The position numbers were made by a program, and so were the translations under genes. A stretch of DNA of 64,000 nucleotides from Frateuria sp. Soil773 (GTDB taxonomy: Bacteria > Pseudomonadota > Gammaproteobacteria > Xanthomonadales > Rhodanobacteraceae): positions 258,388 to 322,387 of the forward strand of contig NZ_LMSL01000040.1 of NCBI RefSeq assembly GCF_001428405.1, given 5' to 3'. The notes beneath the pieces were generated by a model. That model searched no databases. It was not told where the DNA came from and saw nothing but the letters and a program-made list of their open reading frames with translations. Within the stretch, counting starts at the first letter, position 1. Every line of letters starts with the position of its first letter. This document shows positions 17,255 through 24,936 of this stretch, piece after piece.

Positions 17255-18434
17255 ATTCGACGTCCTCCTCCTCGACGCGCACCCTGGCGCGGATCGCTTC
17301 CTGCATGGCATCCAGGCGCTCGAGCAAAACGGCGTCGACGCCTTCCGCGGTGATCAGGAAATCGGTCATGGACTGATTGCTCAAGAAACCGGAGACGAAT
17401 TGCAGCGTCCGCGCACGGATTCTCGCCTGGTCGTGCTCCGGCGCCGAAAGCAGCCCGGCCTCGCCGGCGGCCTCCATCAACTTGAAGCAGGCGAAATAGA
17501 CGAAGACCGCATGGATGAACGAGGAATTGGGAATCGGATTGCCGGACCACGGCGATACCGGCCGCACCTCGTTGCCCCTGTGGCAGAAGCTCCCGTGCAC
17601 GTACTCGCACGCCGCCAGGTAATTGTGGATGGACTCGTGGAGTATCTTTTCGGCCGCCATCGCGGCCGAGAACTCGGGCAGGTGCGGATTGAGCATGCGG
17701 ATCGCGCCGATCTGCCGGGTCATGTGCTCCGACGCGAAGATGGATGCGCCGGGTACGGCATCGGACACCGACTCGAGCGATTTCCTCACGATGATCCGGC
17801 GGGTGAATTCGCGTATCAGGCGCCCGTAATACGGCATCGAGGCGTCGATCAGTTCCAGCCCGGCCTGCAATACTTCGACCGCCCGCGTTTTCTCGGTTTC
17901 GTCCAGGGGAAGCGGCGGTTGCGACAGCACGCCGCTGGCGTAGTCCATGGATCTTGCCAACGGGCTGTCGAAATCGATGGCGATGACGTCGCCGATGCGG
18001 GGCGCCGGTATCACCTCGACGCTGCCTCCCTGATGCAGGAAGGAATAGTCGCCCATGGGCGACCAAATGCGTCCCTTCGCCTCGTCGAGCGGGCAAGGCA
18101 TACCGCCCAGCGCACTGGCTGCTATCCGCTCGCTGTCGAGCAGTTCTTCAAGTTGCGCCAGGCTCGTCGAATGGACCCCTTCGTTGCGCTCCTTCTCCCA
18201 CAGGGCGAGCCATTCCCCCAGGTCGGCGCTGAGCAGGAGCCGTGCCTGGTGGACGGCGCCGAGTTGTTCGTACGACGCGGTCAGGCAGGCCGCTTCCGGC
18301 GTACCGCCGATCGCCTGGGCCAGCCGGTCGCGCTGCAAGGCCAGGCGGGCAAGCTGGAGGCGTTCGAGGATACCGTCCGGGTCGAGCCCGGTTTCCACGA
18401 CCTGGAAGATTTCCCTGGGCGAAGGTGTGGCCAT
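17247..18434 (-). CDS. HExxH-motif putative peptide-modification enzyme
   Basis: A 395-residue protein with an HExxH metal site at residues 266-270 (EKILHESIHNYL). A second conserved block follows at about 293-312 (VSPWSGNPIPNSSFIHAVFV); its His308 is a likely third ligand. This spacing and the PW...P.....H sequence match the HExxH-domain family found with RiPP precursors (TIGR04267-like, from memory). Some members of that family are reported to act as metal-dependent hydroxylases of peptide side chains rather than as proteases. The N-terminal ~200 residues are helical and may bind the precursor. The gene follows the candidate precursor across a strong hairpin and is followed by the overlapping ATP-grasp-like gene. 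Confidence 0.8.
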   Translation of the reverse strand: MATPSPREIFQVVETGLDPDGILERLQLARLALQRDRLAQAIGGTPEAACLTASYEQLGAVHQARLLLSADLGEWLALWEKERNEGVHSTSLAQLEELLDSERIAASALGGMPCPLDEAKGRIWSPMGDYSFLHQGGSVEVIPAPRIGDVIAIDFDSPLARSMDYASGVLSQPPLPLDETEKTRAVEVLQAGLELIDASMPYYGRLIREFTRRIIVRKSLESVSDAVPGASIFASEHMTRQIGAIRMLNPHLPEFSAAMAAEKILHESIHNYLAACEYVHGSFCHRGNEVRPVSPWSGNPIPNSSFIHAVFVYFACFKLMEAAGEAGLLSAPEHDQARIRARTLQFVSGFLSNQSMTDFLITAEGVDAVLLERLDAMQEAIRARVRVEEEDVEYA

Positions 18435-18483
18435 GATGCGTCCATGCAGGTGGAGTGAGGCCGGGCATGTCCGGCGACGCGAA

Positions 18484-18514
18484 AGGGAAGCCGCATCGAC
18501 GATGCGGCTTCCCT
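18484..18514 (-). terminator. Perfect 14-bp hairpin between precursor and enzyme genes
   Basis: The arms agggaagccgcatc (18484-18497) and gatgcggcttccct (18501-18514) pair perfectly around a 3-base loop. In the leftward transcript the hairpin comes six bases after the precursor stop codon and is followed by TTTC. This is the usual place for a partial terminator or mRNA-stabilising stem that makes the precursor more abundant than its processing enzymes. Confidence 0.75.
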
Positions 18515-18519
18515 AGGCC

Positions 18520-18786
18520 TTACACGTCGAACGAATACGACGCGTTGCCCGCATCGGCCAGCGCCGTAGCGGACGTGAAGGCCGGGTCGTAATGCCAGTG
18601 GCCGTCGCCGGTATCGACATCCACGTGCTTGGACATCGCGGTCAGGTTCAGCGTCGAGGCTCCGAGAGCGCCCGCCGTGTCGTTCGACAACTGCACCGAG
18701 TTGGTGTGCTGCACGGGAGCGGCGGTGGCCACGCCGGCAATGGCCATCGTCAGGGCCGAAATCACCACGGATGTAGACTTCTTCAT
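18520..18786 (-). CDS. Candidate RiPP precursor with Sec-type signal peptide
   Basis: An 88-residue peptide. Residues 1-22 look like a Sec signal peptide (MKKSTSVVISALTMAIAGVA) with an ATA/A cleavage site. The mature part is Thr/Ser/Ala/Asn-rich and has no Cys. It contains a dense Asp/His block, HVDVDTGDGHWHYDP, at residues 54-68. It ends in SYSFDV. The ATG at 18786 has a textbook AGGAG nine bases upstream, and the gene is first in the cluster. Its size, first position, the hairpin directly behind it and the adjacent HExxH enzyme suggest a modified peptide, with the Asp/His block as a possible core. Alternatively it is a plain small periplasmic metal-binding protein. Confidence 0.7.
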   Translation of the reverse strand: MKKSTSVVISALTMAIAGVATAAPVQHTNSVQLSNDTAGALGASTLNLTAMSKHVDVDTGDGHWHYDPAFTSATALADAGNASYSFDV

Positions 18787-19277
18787 AAACTGCTCCTTGC
18801 GTTTGGTTGGAAGTGACTACACGCCAGGGTGCGTTTGCGCTTCGATTGCCTTCCCTGGCGAATCCAGCTTTAACACGGGATGAATCAACTCACAATGAAG
18901 CCGCCAGTCAGGTTCTCGTATCGAGAAATATTACGAAAATCCTGAAGCTATTGAGATGCAAGACATTATTCCGGACTTCGAATGAATCGGACATACGCTG
19001 CATCGTAAAATGTTGCGCCACAGTCGCACCGATCTGGCTACCACGTCTCACTATTGCTTCGCAAAAATCGTGGATTACACGCGAATAATCGCTTGGCATC
19101 TCCAATGGCCCATCTCGCAAGCATCAGCGCAAATGCAATCGCTATTGCGAAATGAAGGCATTTCAGGAAATACCGGTATGCGCCTGATTTTTCATGCAAT
19201 GGCTTTCCGATCACGCTGAAGCAGGAATATTCGCGCCGCATTCCCGCACGATCGTGGCCTGCTGACAGATCCCCGCT
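18787..19277. promoter_or_regulatory. AT-richer upstream region of the HExxH cluster, no gene seen
   Basis: These 491 bases are clearly richer in A and T than the flanking DNA. Short open frames on both strands show no coding character: no ribosome-binding site, no family resemblance, and they overlap one another. The part next to the precursor must hold its leftward promoter. One weak candidate is TTGTGA and TAAAGC separated by 17 bases in the leftward sense, read from about 18894 to 18866. The rest may be regulatory sequence or a remnant of transferred DNA. Confidence 0.4.
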
Positions 19278-19922
19278 CTATTTGCCCGGCCCGTCCGTCG
19301 ACGTGGCGGCATCCGCACGTGCCCGCGGCAGATGCCAGCCATGGCGGATCGCCATGTAGCGCAGCCCGAAGCAGGCGCCCGCGCCGGCCAGCGTGGTCGC
19401 GGTCGGCGGCAGGTGCAGCAGACTGCCCAGCACCACCACCGCGGCGCCGGCCAGTGCGGCCACTGCGTACAGGTCGGCGCGCAGCACGGTGGGAATCTGC
19501 GTCACCAGCACGTCGCGCAGCATGCCGCCGCCGACGCCGGTGAGCATGCCGAGCAAGGCGGCCATCGCCGGATTCAGGCCGAAGGCCAGCGCCTTCTGTG
19601 CGCCGGCGACGGCGAACAGGGCCAACCCGGCGGCATCGGACAACTGCACCGGGTTGCGCATGCGCTCGATGTCGGCGTAGCGGTAGAAGGTGACGAGACC
19701 GGCCAGCACGGAGACGCCGAGATAGCGCCAGTCGGCGATCGCCGCCGGCGGGATGGCGCCGATCAGCAGATCGCGGGTGATGCCGCCCGCGTTGCCGGCG
19801 GCGAACGACAGCACCAGCACGCCGAACAGGTCCAGCTCGCGCCGGACCGCCACCACCGCGCCGCTGAGCGCGAACACGAAGGTGCCGGCGAGATCGAGCA
19901 CCAGCAACAGGGTATGCAGCAT
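19278..19922 (-). CDS. TRIC-type cation channel (UPF0126, YadS/YicG family)
   Basis: A 214-residue inner-membrane protein of seven TM segments built from two related halves. Each half carries the TRIC glycine pattern: FALSGAVVAVRRELDLFG with GNAGGITRDLLIG in the first, and VAGAQKALAFGLNPAMA with TGVGGGMLRDVL in the second. Prokaryotic TRIC proteins form homotrimeric monovalent cation channels. The ATG at 19922 fits the usual family N-terminus (ML..L...GTFVFALSG). It is monocistronic and lies just upstream of the AT-rich region of the HExxH cluster, with no evident link to it. Confidence 0.88.
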   Translation of the reverse strand: MLHTLLLVLDLAGTFVFALSGAVVAVRRELDLFGVLVLSFAAGNAGGITRDLLIGAIPPAAIADWRYLGVSVLAGLVTFYRYADIERMRNPVQLSDAAGLALFAVAGAQKALAFGLNPAMAALLGMLTGVGGGMLRDVLVTQIPTVLRADLYAVAALAGAAVVVLGSLLHLPPTATTLAGAGACFGLRYMAIRHGWHLPRARADAATSTDGPGK

Positions 19923-20068
19923 CGGGAAGTTTCCGGCGGGACGATGCCGCCTGTCTATCGCCGCTGCGCCGCCGGGTCAACCGGAGTCGGCAACCCGCGG
20001 CGCCATGCTTGATATTCGCGGCAGCGCGTCAATGTTGCTTCGATCCCCACCCCTCCACGGAGCGCGCC

Positions 20069-21079
20069 ATGACCACCATGCAAGCCATCGAGATCAGCCG
20101 TTTCGGTCCGGCCGACGTGCTGCGCCCGGTCCGGCGACCGATGCCCCGGCCGGGCCCGGGCGAGGTGCTGATCAAGGTAGCCGCATCCGGCGTCAACCGG
20201 CCGGACGTCTTCCAGCGCCAGGGGCACTACGCGCCGCCGCCAGGCGCCTCCGACCTGCCCGGACTGGAAGTGGCCGGCATCCTGGCCGACGGCGATACGG
20301 GAAGCGCCAATCCGTTCGGCCTGAAGCCCGGCGACCCGGTCTGCGCCCTGCTCGCCGGCGGCGGCTACGCCGAGTACGCGGTGGCGCCGCTGGCGCAGTG
20401 CCTGCCGGTGCCGGCGGGATTCTCGATGGTCGAGGCGGCGGCGCTGCCGGAGAACTACTTCACCGTGTGGAGCAACGTGTTCGATCGCGGCCGGCTCGGC
20501 CACGGCGAAGGCGGCGTGCGCGAGACCCTGCTGGTCCAGGGCGGGTCCAGCGGCATCGGCGTCACCGCGATCCAGCTTGCGCATGCGCTGGGCCATCGCG
20601 TGTTCGCCACCGCCGGCAGCATGGAAAAGTGCGCGGCCTGCGAACGCCTGGGCGCGGAACGCGCGATCAACTATCGCGAGGAGGATTTCGTCGAAGCGGT
20701 GAAGCAGGCCACCGGCGGCCGCGGCGTGGACGTGATCCTCGACATGGTCGCCGGCGACTACCTGCCGCGCGAGATCGACGCCCTGGCCGAAGACGGCCGG
20801 CTGGTGGTGATCGCCACGCTCGGCGGCAGCCGGGCGACGGTGGATGCGGCCACGGTGATGCGCCGCCGGCTCACGATCACCGGCTCGACCCTGCGTCCGC
20901 GTCCGGTCGCCTTCAAGGCCGCCATCGCGCGGCAATTGCACGAGAAAGTGTGGCCCCTGCTCGCCGCCGGTAAGCTGCGCCCTGTGATCCACCAGGTATT
21001 CCCCGCCGCCGAGGCGGCCCGTGCGCATGCGGTGATGGAAAGCAGTGCGCACATCGGCAAGCTGATGCTTCAGTGGTGA
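20069..21079 (+). CDS. NAD(P)H quinone oxidoreductase, zinc-free MDR (PIG3-like)
   Basis: A 336-residue medium-chain dehydrogenase/reductase. The N-terminal GroES-like domain begins MTTMQAIEISRFGPADVLR and contains the quinone-oxidoreductase run ASGVNRPDVFQRQGHY with no catalytic zinc ligands. The Rossmann domain has LLVQGGSSGIGVTAIQLA for NADPH binding and GGRGVDVILDMVAGDYLPR downstream. Relatives such as p53-inducible TP53I3 and bacterial QOR reduce quinones or enones. The ATG at 20069 follows a CGGAG site and fits the family length; the upstream ATG at 20009 would add low-quality sequence. Confidence 0.88.
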   Translation: MTTMQAIEISRFGPADVLRPVRRPMPRPGPGEVLIKVAASGVNRPDVFQRQGHYAPPPGASDLPGLEVAGILADGDTGSANPFGLKPGDPVCALLAGGGYAEYAVAPLAQCLPVPAGFSMVEAAALPENYFTVWSNVFDRGRLGHGEGGVRETLLVQGGSSGIGVTAIQLAHALGHRVFATAGSMEKCAACERLGAERAINYREEDFVEAVKQATGGRGVDVILDMVAGDYLPREIDALAEDGRLVVIATLGGSRATVDAATVMRRRLTITGSTLRPRPVAFKAAIARQLHEKVWPLLAAGKLRPVIHQVFPAAEAARAHAVMESSAHIGKLMLQW

Positions 21080-21124
21080 ACCCGTGCCGCCGACGCGTCG
21101 CATGCCGCGCGCCGCGGCATGCGG

Positions 21125-21712
21125 TCACGGCGCGGTGAGGCCCGCGGCCTGGGCGTCCCGCGTGAAATCGAGCACCACGTCCTCCACCACGCTCCGGAAC
21201 GCCTGCGCCGTCGTGGTGGGCTGCGCACCGGCCGGGCCGCTGATGTCTCCGATGGTCGAATGGATCGCGTGCCGGTAGATGGAGCGGTGGTCGCCGCCGG
21301 CGCCGCTGCGATAGACGATGGTGAACTCGTAGTCGTCGTCCACCGCAATGCCCGACGAGCCCAGCGTCAGGCCGTAGTGCACGCCCTTGGCATGGGCATC
21401 CTTAAGGTCGGTCGTGTCGTTGGCGGTGACGTCGAGGGTTGCGCCGGCATCGACGGCCGGCACGAACACGCCGCCGGCCAGCAGCGCCTGCTCCACCTCA
21501 TGCTGCAGTACCGGCGTCGCCTTGGCGGTGGGCACGCCGTTGGTGCGGAACTCGGCACGCACCTTCACCGGGATCGGCTGCGCCGGCCGCAGCAGTGCCG
21601 CCTGGCTGGCCGGCCGGTGCTGCGGATCGACATAGGCCCTGGTGGTGACGACGCACGCCTGCAGCGACGCCGCGCAGGCGAGTGCGAACGCCAGTTTCAG
21701 GAACGTTTTCAT
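21125..21712 (-). CDS. Conserved lipoprotein
   Basis: A 195-residue protein with a lipoprotein signal sequence (MKTFLKLAFALACAASLQAC), where the Cys at residue 20 would be acylated. The mature part includes VKVRAEFRTNGVPTAKATP and VLQHEVEQALLAGGVF. Those resemble lipoproteins that carry a stress- or assembly-associated fold with a conserved NGxP..A turn. No enzymatic motif is visible and the exact family is not identified. The start at 21712 lies about 200 bases from the divergent ada operon. The same frame reads back through the ada genes as a spurious longer ORF, which was rejected. Confidence 0.72.
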   Translation of the reverse strand: MKTFLKLAFALACAASLQACVVTTRAYVDPQHRPASQAALLRPAQPIPVKVRAEFRTNGVPTAKATPVLQHEVEQALLAGGVFVPAVDAGATLDVTANDTTDLKDAHAKGVHYGLTLGSSGIAVDDDYEFTIVYRSGAGGDHRSIYRHAIHSTIGDISGPAGAQPTTTAQAFRSVVEDVVLDFTRDAQAAGLTAP

Positions 21713-21922
21713 GGAATCTCCCCTGTCGATGGATGCCGTCGGCCGGGCGGATTCCCGCGCCTCCACGGCGCGGTCCCTTCCGCAGGGCCCTGGCGACAGG
21801 GTACGGGAAACGCCCTGCGTCCGCGCGTTCCCGGGTGCGGCCGGCAGCGCAAGAAACGGAGTGCCGCGACGGCCGTCACGCCCTAGCCTCGACCGCACGC
21901 AAACTCCCACGAGGGATGTCCC

Positions 21923-22717
21923 ATGAAACCGTCCACCCATAAGGCCGCCCTCGCGGCCGCCACCTCGAACGATCCGCGCTGGGCCCGGGTGCTGGCCCGC
22001 GATCCGCACGCCGACGGCCGGTTCTTCTATTCGGTGAAGAGCACGGGCGTGTATTGCCGGCCGTCCTGCGCGGCCCGCCCGATGCGGCCGGAGAACGTGG
22101 CCTTCCACGCCTCCGGCGCGGAGGCGGAGCGCGCCGGGTTCCGTCCCTGCAAGCGCTGCCGCCCCGAACGCCTGGCCCCATCCCCGCAGCGCGCGGCGAC
22201 GGCGCACGGCGAGGCTCCCGAGGAGATCCGCTACGCGGTCGGCCGCTGCTCGCTCGGCGCGCTCCTGGTGGCGCACAGTGCGCGCGGCCTCTGCGCGATC
22301 CTGCTGGACGACGAGCCCGAGCCGCTGCTGCGCGACCTGCAGCGTCGCTTTCCGCATGCCCGGCTGGCAGCCGACGCTTCCCGCCACGCGCCCTGGCTGG
22401 CGCGGGTAGCCGGTTTCGTCGAGCACACCGGCCACAGCCTCGACCTGCCGCTGGACATGCGCGGCACCGGTTTCCAGCAGCAGGTGTGGCAAACGCTCCT
22501 GGCGATCCCCGCGGGCGCCACCGCCAGCTACGCCGAGGTCGCCCGCCGCATCGGCGCGCCGCGTGCGGTGCGGGCCGTGGCCCAGGCCTGCGCGGCCAAT
22601 CCGCTGGCGGTGGCGGTGCCTTGCCATCGCGTGGTGCGCAGCGACGGCGGCCTGTCCGGCTATCGCTGGGGCATGGCGCGCAAGCGCCTCCTGCTGCGGC
22701 GCGAGGCGCAGGCATGA
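21923..22717 (+). CDS. ada: Ada-type O6-methylguanine methyltransferase lacking the AraC domain
   Basis: A 264-residue DNA repair protein. The N-terminal Ada zinc domain is intact with four Cys at 45, 49, 76 and 79 (GVYCRPSC and PCKRC), the methyl-phosphotriester acceptor site. The C-terminal methyltransferase domain has the PCHRV active site (Cys234) and begins EEIRYAVGRCSLG. In E. coli Ada (~354 residues) an AraC-type helix-turn-helix of about 90 residues lies between the two; here they are joined by a ~22-residue Ala/Pro linker. It should still repair alkylated DNA, but whether it can activate transcription is doubtful. It heads an overlapping alkylation-repair operon. Confidence 0.92.
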   Translation: MKPSTHKAALAAATSNDPRWARVLARDPHADGRFFYSVKSTGVYCRPSCAARPMRPENVAFHASGAEAERAGFRPCKRCRPERLAPSPQRAATAHGEAPEEIRYAVGRCSLGALLVAHSARGLCAILLDDEPEPLLRDLQRRFPHARLAADASRHAPWLARVAGFVEHTGHSLDLPLDMRGTGFQQQVWQTLLAIPAGATASYAEVARRIGAPRAVRAVAQACAANPLAVAVPCHRVVRSDGGLSGYRWGMARKRLLLRREAQA

Positions 22718-23457
22718 ATGCATCGCTGCAAGCCGCCATGCGCGACGCGGACGAAAGCGTCGCGCGTCTAGACGGCTGCGACTGGGCGCGCGTCGCCGAC
22801 GATCTGGACGCCCGCGGCAGCGCCATCATCGAGACGCTGCTGGCGCCGCAGCAGTGCCGGATGCTGGCCGGCCTGTACGGGCAGGACGGGCTTTTCCGCA
22901 GCCGCGTGGTGATGGGGCGGCACGGTTTCGGGCGCGGCGAGTACCGCTACTTCGACTACCCGCTGCCCGGTCTCGTGGCCCGCCTGCGCGCGACGCTCTA
23001 CCCGCCGCTGGTGCCGATCGCCAACCGCTGGAACGCCGCCATGGGCGTGGACGTGCGCTATCCCGGCACGCACGCGGACTTCGTCGAGCGCTGCCATGAC
23101 GCCGGCCAGCGGCGCCCCACGCCGCTGCTGCTGCAGTACGGCGCGGGCGACTACAACTGCCTGCACCAGGACCTGTACGGCGAGCACGTGTTCCCGCTGC
23201 AGGTCGCCGTCCTGCTGTCCGAACCGGGGCGCGACTTCGGCGGCGGCGAATTCGTGTTGACCGAACAGCGGCCGCGCATGCAGTCGCGGCCCGAGGTGGT
23301 GCCGCTGCGCCAGGGCGACGCCGTGGTGTTCGCCGTGCACCATCGCCCGGTACGTGGCACGCGCGGCATCTACCGGGTGAACCATCGCCACGGCGTGAGC
23401 CGCGTGCATGCCGGGCATCGGCATACACTGGGCCTGATCTTCCACGACGCGACCTGA
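22714..23457 (+). CDS. 2OG-Fe(II) oxygenase in the alkylation-repair operon
   Basis: A 247-residue non-haem iron oxygenase. The iron site is CLHQDLYGEH (His151, Asp153), with the distal His and the 2OG-binding Arg in NHRHGVSRV (residues 223-231). The fold and FGGGEFVLTEQRPR resemble prolyl-4-hydroxylase-like proteins rather than AlkB. The ATG overlaps the ada stop (ATGA), so the two are translationally coupled. It is followed 16 bases later by alkB. A second demethylase or a damage-response hydroxylase is plausible given the operon, but the substrate is not known. The first ~50 residues have no recognised domain. Confidence 0.83.
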   Translation: MNASLQAAMRDADESVARLDGCDWARVADDLDARGSAIIETLLAPQQCRMLAGLYGQDGLFRSRVVMGRHGFGRGEYRYFDYPLPGLVARLRATLYPPLVPIANRWNAAMGVDVRYPGTHADFVERCHDAGQRRPTPLLLQYGAGDYNCLHQDLYGEHVFPLQVAVLLSEPGRDFGGGEFVLTEQRPRMQSRPEVVPLRQGDAVVFAVHHRPVRGTRGIYRVNHRHGVSRVHAGHRHTLGLIFHDAT

Positions 23458-23473
23458 CTGCCCCGATCCCTCC

Positions 23474-24121
23474 ATGAACCTCGACCTGTTCGCCCCGTCC
23501 GCGGAACGCCGCGACGAGCCGCTGTGCGATGGTGCGGTGGTGCTGCGCGGCTTCGCCCTGGACGACGCCGCTGCCTTGCTGCGGGCGATCGACGCGATCG
23601 CGGCGCAGGCGCCGTTCCGCCACCTGGTCACGCCCGGCGGGTTCCGCATGTCGGTGGGCATGACCAATGCCGGCCCGCTGGGCTGGGTGAGCGACCGCCG
23701 CGGCTACCGCTACGACCCGGTCGACCCGGAAAGCGGCCGGCCATGGCCGGCGCTGGCGCCGTCGTTCCTGCACCTCGCCGGCGCGGCGGCGGCGCAGGCC
23801 GGCTTCGACGGTTTCGTGCCGGATGCGTGCCTGGTCAATCGCTACGTGCCGGGCACGCGGCTGAGCCTGCACCAGGACCGCGACGAGCGCGACCTCGGCC
23901 AGCCGATCGTCTCGGTATCGCTGGGCCTGCCGGCGACGTTCCTGTTCGGCGGCATGCAGCGCACCGACCGCCAGCGCCGCGTGCCGCTGGCGCATGGCGA
24001 CGTGGCCGTCTGGGGCGGACCGGCCCGGCTGCGCTTCCACGGCGTGCTGCCGCTGAAGCCCGGCCATCATCCATCGCTGGGCGAATGCCGGATCAACCTG
24101 ACCTTTCGCCGCGCCGGCTAG
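23474..24121 (+). CDS. alkB: AlkB DNA dealkylating dioxygenase
   Basis: A 215-residue Fe(II)/2OG dioxygenase that oxidatively removes methyl groups from 1-methyladenine and 3-methylcytosine in DNA and RNA. The signatures are the NRYVPGTRLSLHQDRDERD stretch (iron ligands His133 and Asp135), the distal His189 in RFHGVLPL and the 2OG-binding arginines in RINLTFRR (Arg206 and Arg212). The length equals E. coli AlkB (216). It begins 16 bases after the previous oxygenase gene and belongs to the ada operon. Confidence 0.95.
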   Translation: MNLDLFAPSAERRDEPLCDGAVVLRGFALDDAAALLRAIDAIAAQAPFRHLVTPGGFRMSVGMTNAGPLGWVSDRRGYRYDPVDPESGRPWPALAPSFLHLAGAAAAQAGFDGFVPDACLVNRYVPGTRLSLHQDRDERDLGQPIVSVSLGLPATFLFGGMQRTDRQRRVPLAHGDVAVWGGPARLRFHGVLPLKPGHHPSLGECRINLTFRRAG

Positions 24122-24197
24122 CCGTCGGCGCTGCCGGTCGGTAGCCTCTGCCGCCACGGCCATTGCCCGCCTTCCCCGCCATGCCATCCATGGAGCC

Positions 24198-24863
24198 ATG
24201 CCGTTGAACCCTCGCAAGCCGCCGCGCGCAGCGCATGCCGACGCCGCCACCTTCCTGGCGTCGCTCGACGCCGACTGGGCCCGTGCCGTCGCGCAAATCG
24301 GTCCCTGCCTGCACGAGCCCAAGCCCGCGCGCGAGCCGTTCGAAGCCCTGGTACGTGCGGTGGCATACCAGCAACTGCACGTGAAAGCGGGCGATGCGAT
24401 CGTCGCGCGCCTGCTCGCGCTCGAACCCGAAAGCGCCTTCCCTTCGCCGCAATGCCTGCTCGACACGGAACTGGACGCCATGCGCGCCTGCGGATTCTCG
24501 GCGCGCAAGGCGGAGACGATCCGCGGCCTCGCCGAGGCCACCCTCGCCGGCATCGTGCCGAGCCGGGCCGAGGCGCTCGGGCTCGGCGACGAAGCGCTGA
24601 TCGAACGGCTGGTGGCGTTGAAAGGCATCGGCCGCTGGACCGTCGAGATGTTCCTGATCTACACCATGGCCCGCGACGACATCCTCCCCGCCGACGACTT
24701 CGGCGTGCGCGAAGGCTATCGCCTGCTGAAGTCGCTCGACGCCGCGCCGGGCCCGAAGGCGATGGCCGCGATCGGCGCGGCATGGAGCCCGCACCGGACC
24801 GCCGCGGCGTGGTACCTGTGGCGCATGCCGCGGCCGGCCAGGACGCCGGCGAAGCGCGGGTGA
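24198..24863 (+). CDS. alkA: DNA-3-methyladenine glycosylase II (AlkA family)
   Basis: A 221-residue HhH-GPD glycosylase that excises alkylated bases such as 3-methyladenine. The helix-hairpin-helix reads LVALKGIGRWTVEMFL (residues ~138-153), followed by the catalytic Asp167 in ILPADDFGVREG. The length fits the short AlkA/Mag1-like group, which lacks the extra N-terminal domain of E. coli AlkA (282 residues). It lies 76 bases after alkB in the same direction and completes a set of direct reversal (Ada, AlkB) and base excision (AlkA). Confidence 0.92.
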   Translation: MPLNPRKPPRAAHADAATFLASLDADWARAVAQIGPCLHEPKPAREPFEALVRAVAYQQLHVKAGDAIVARLLALEPESAFPSPQCLLDTELDAMRACGFSARKAETIRGLAEATLAGIVPSRAEALGLGDEALIERLVALKGIGRWTVEMFLIYTMARDDILPADDFGVREGYRLLKSLDAAPGPKAMAAIGAAWSPHRTAAAWYLWRMPRPARTPAKRG

Positions 24864-24936
24864 CGCGACCAAAGTGCAAGTGATCGCGCCGGACGCACTT
24901 GCTACCCTCGCCGGATCGGGCTAGCGCGAGGCGGGC

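Noticed and set aside
18908..19241. Short frames of 60-70 codons in the AT-richer region as possible second precursors
   Set aside because: They overlap each other on both strands, have no ribosome-binding site and show no leader- or core-like pattern.
21846..21852. agcgcaa upstream of ada as an Ada box
   Set aside because: Only the core GCGCAA is shared with the E. coli box, and the Ada protein here lacks the AraC domain. Too short to support.
24718..24898. Small leftward frame overlapping the end of alkA
   Set aside because: No ribosome-binding site or family motif, and it is antisense to alkA.
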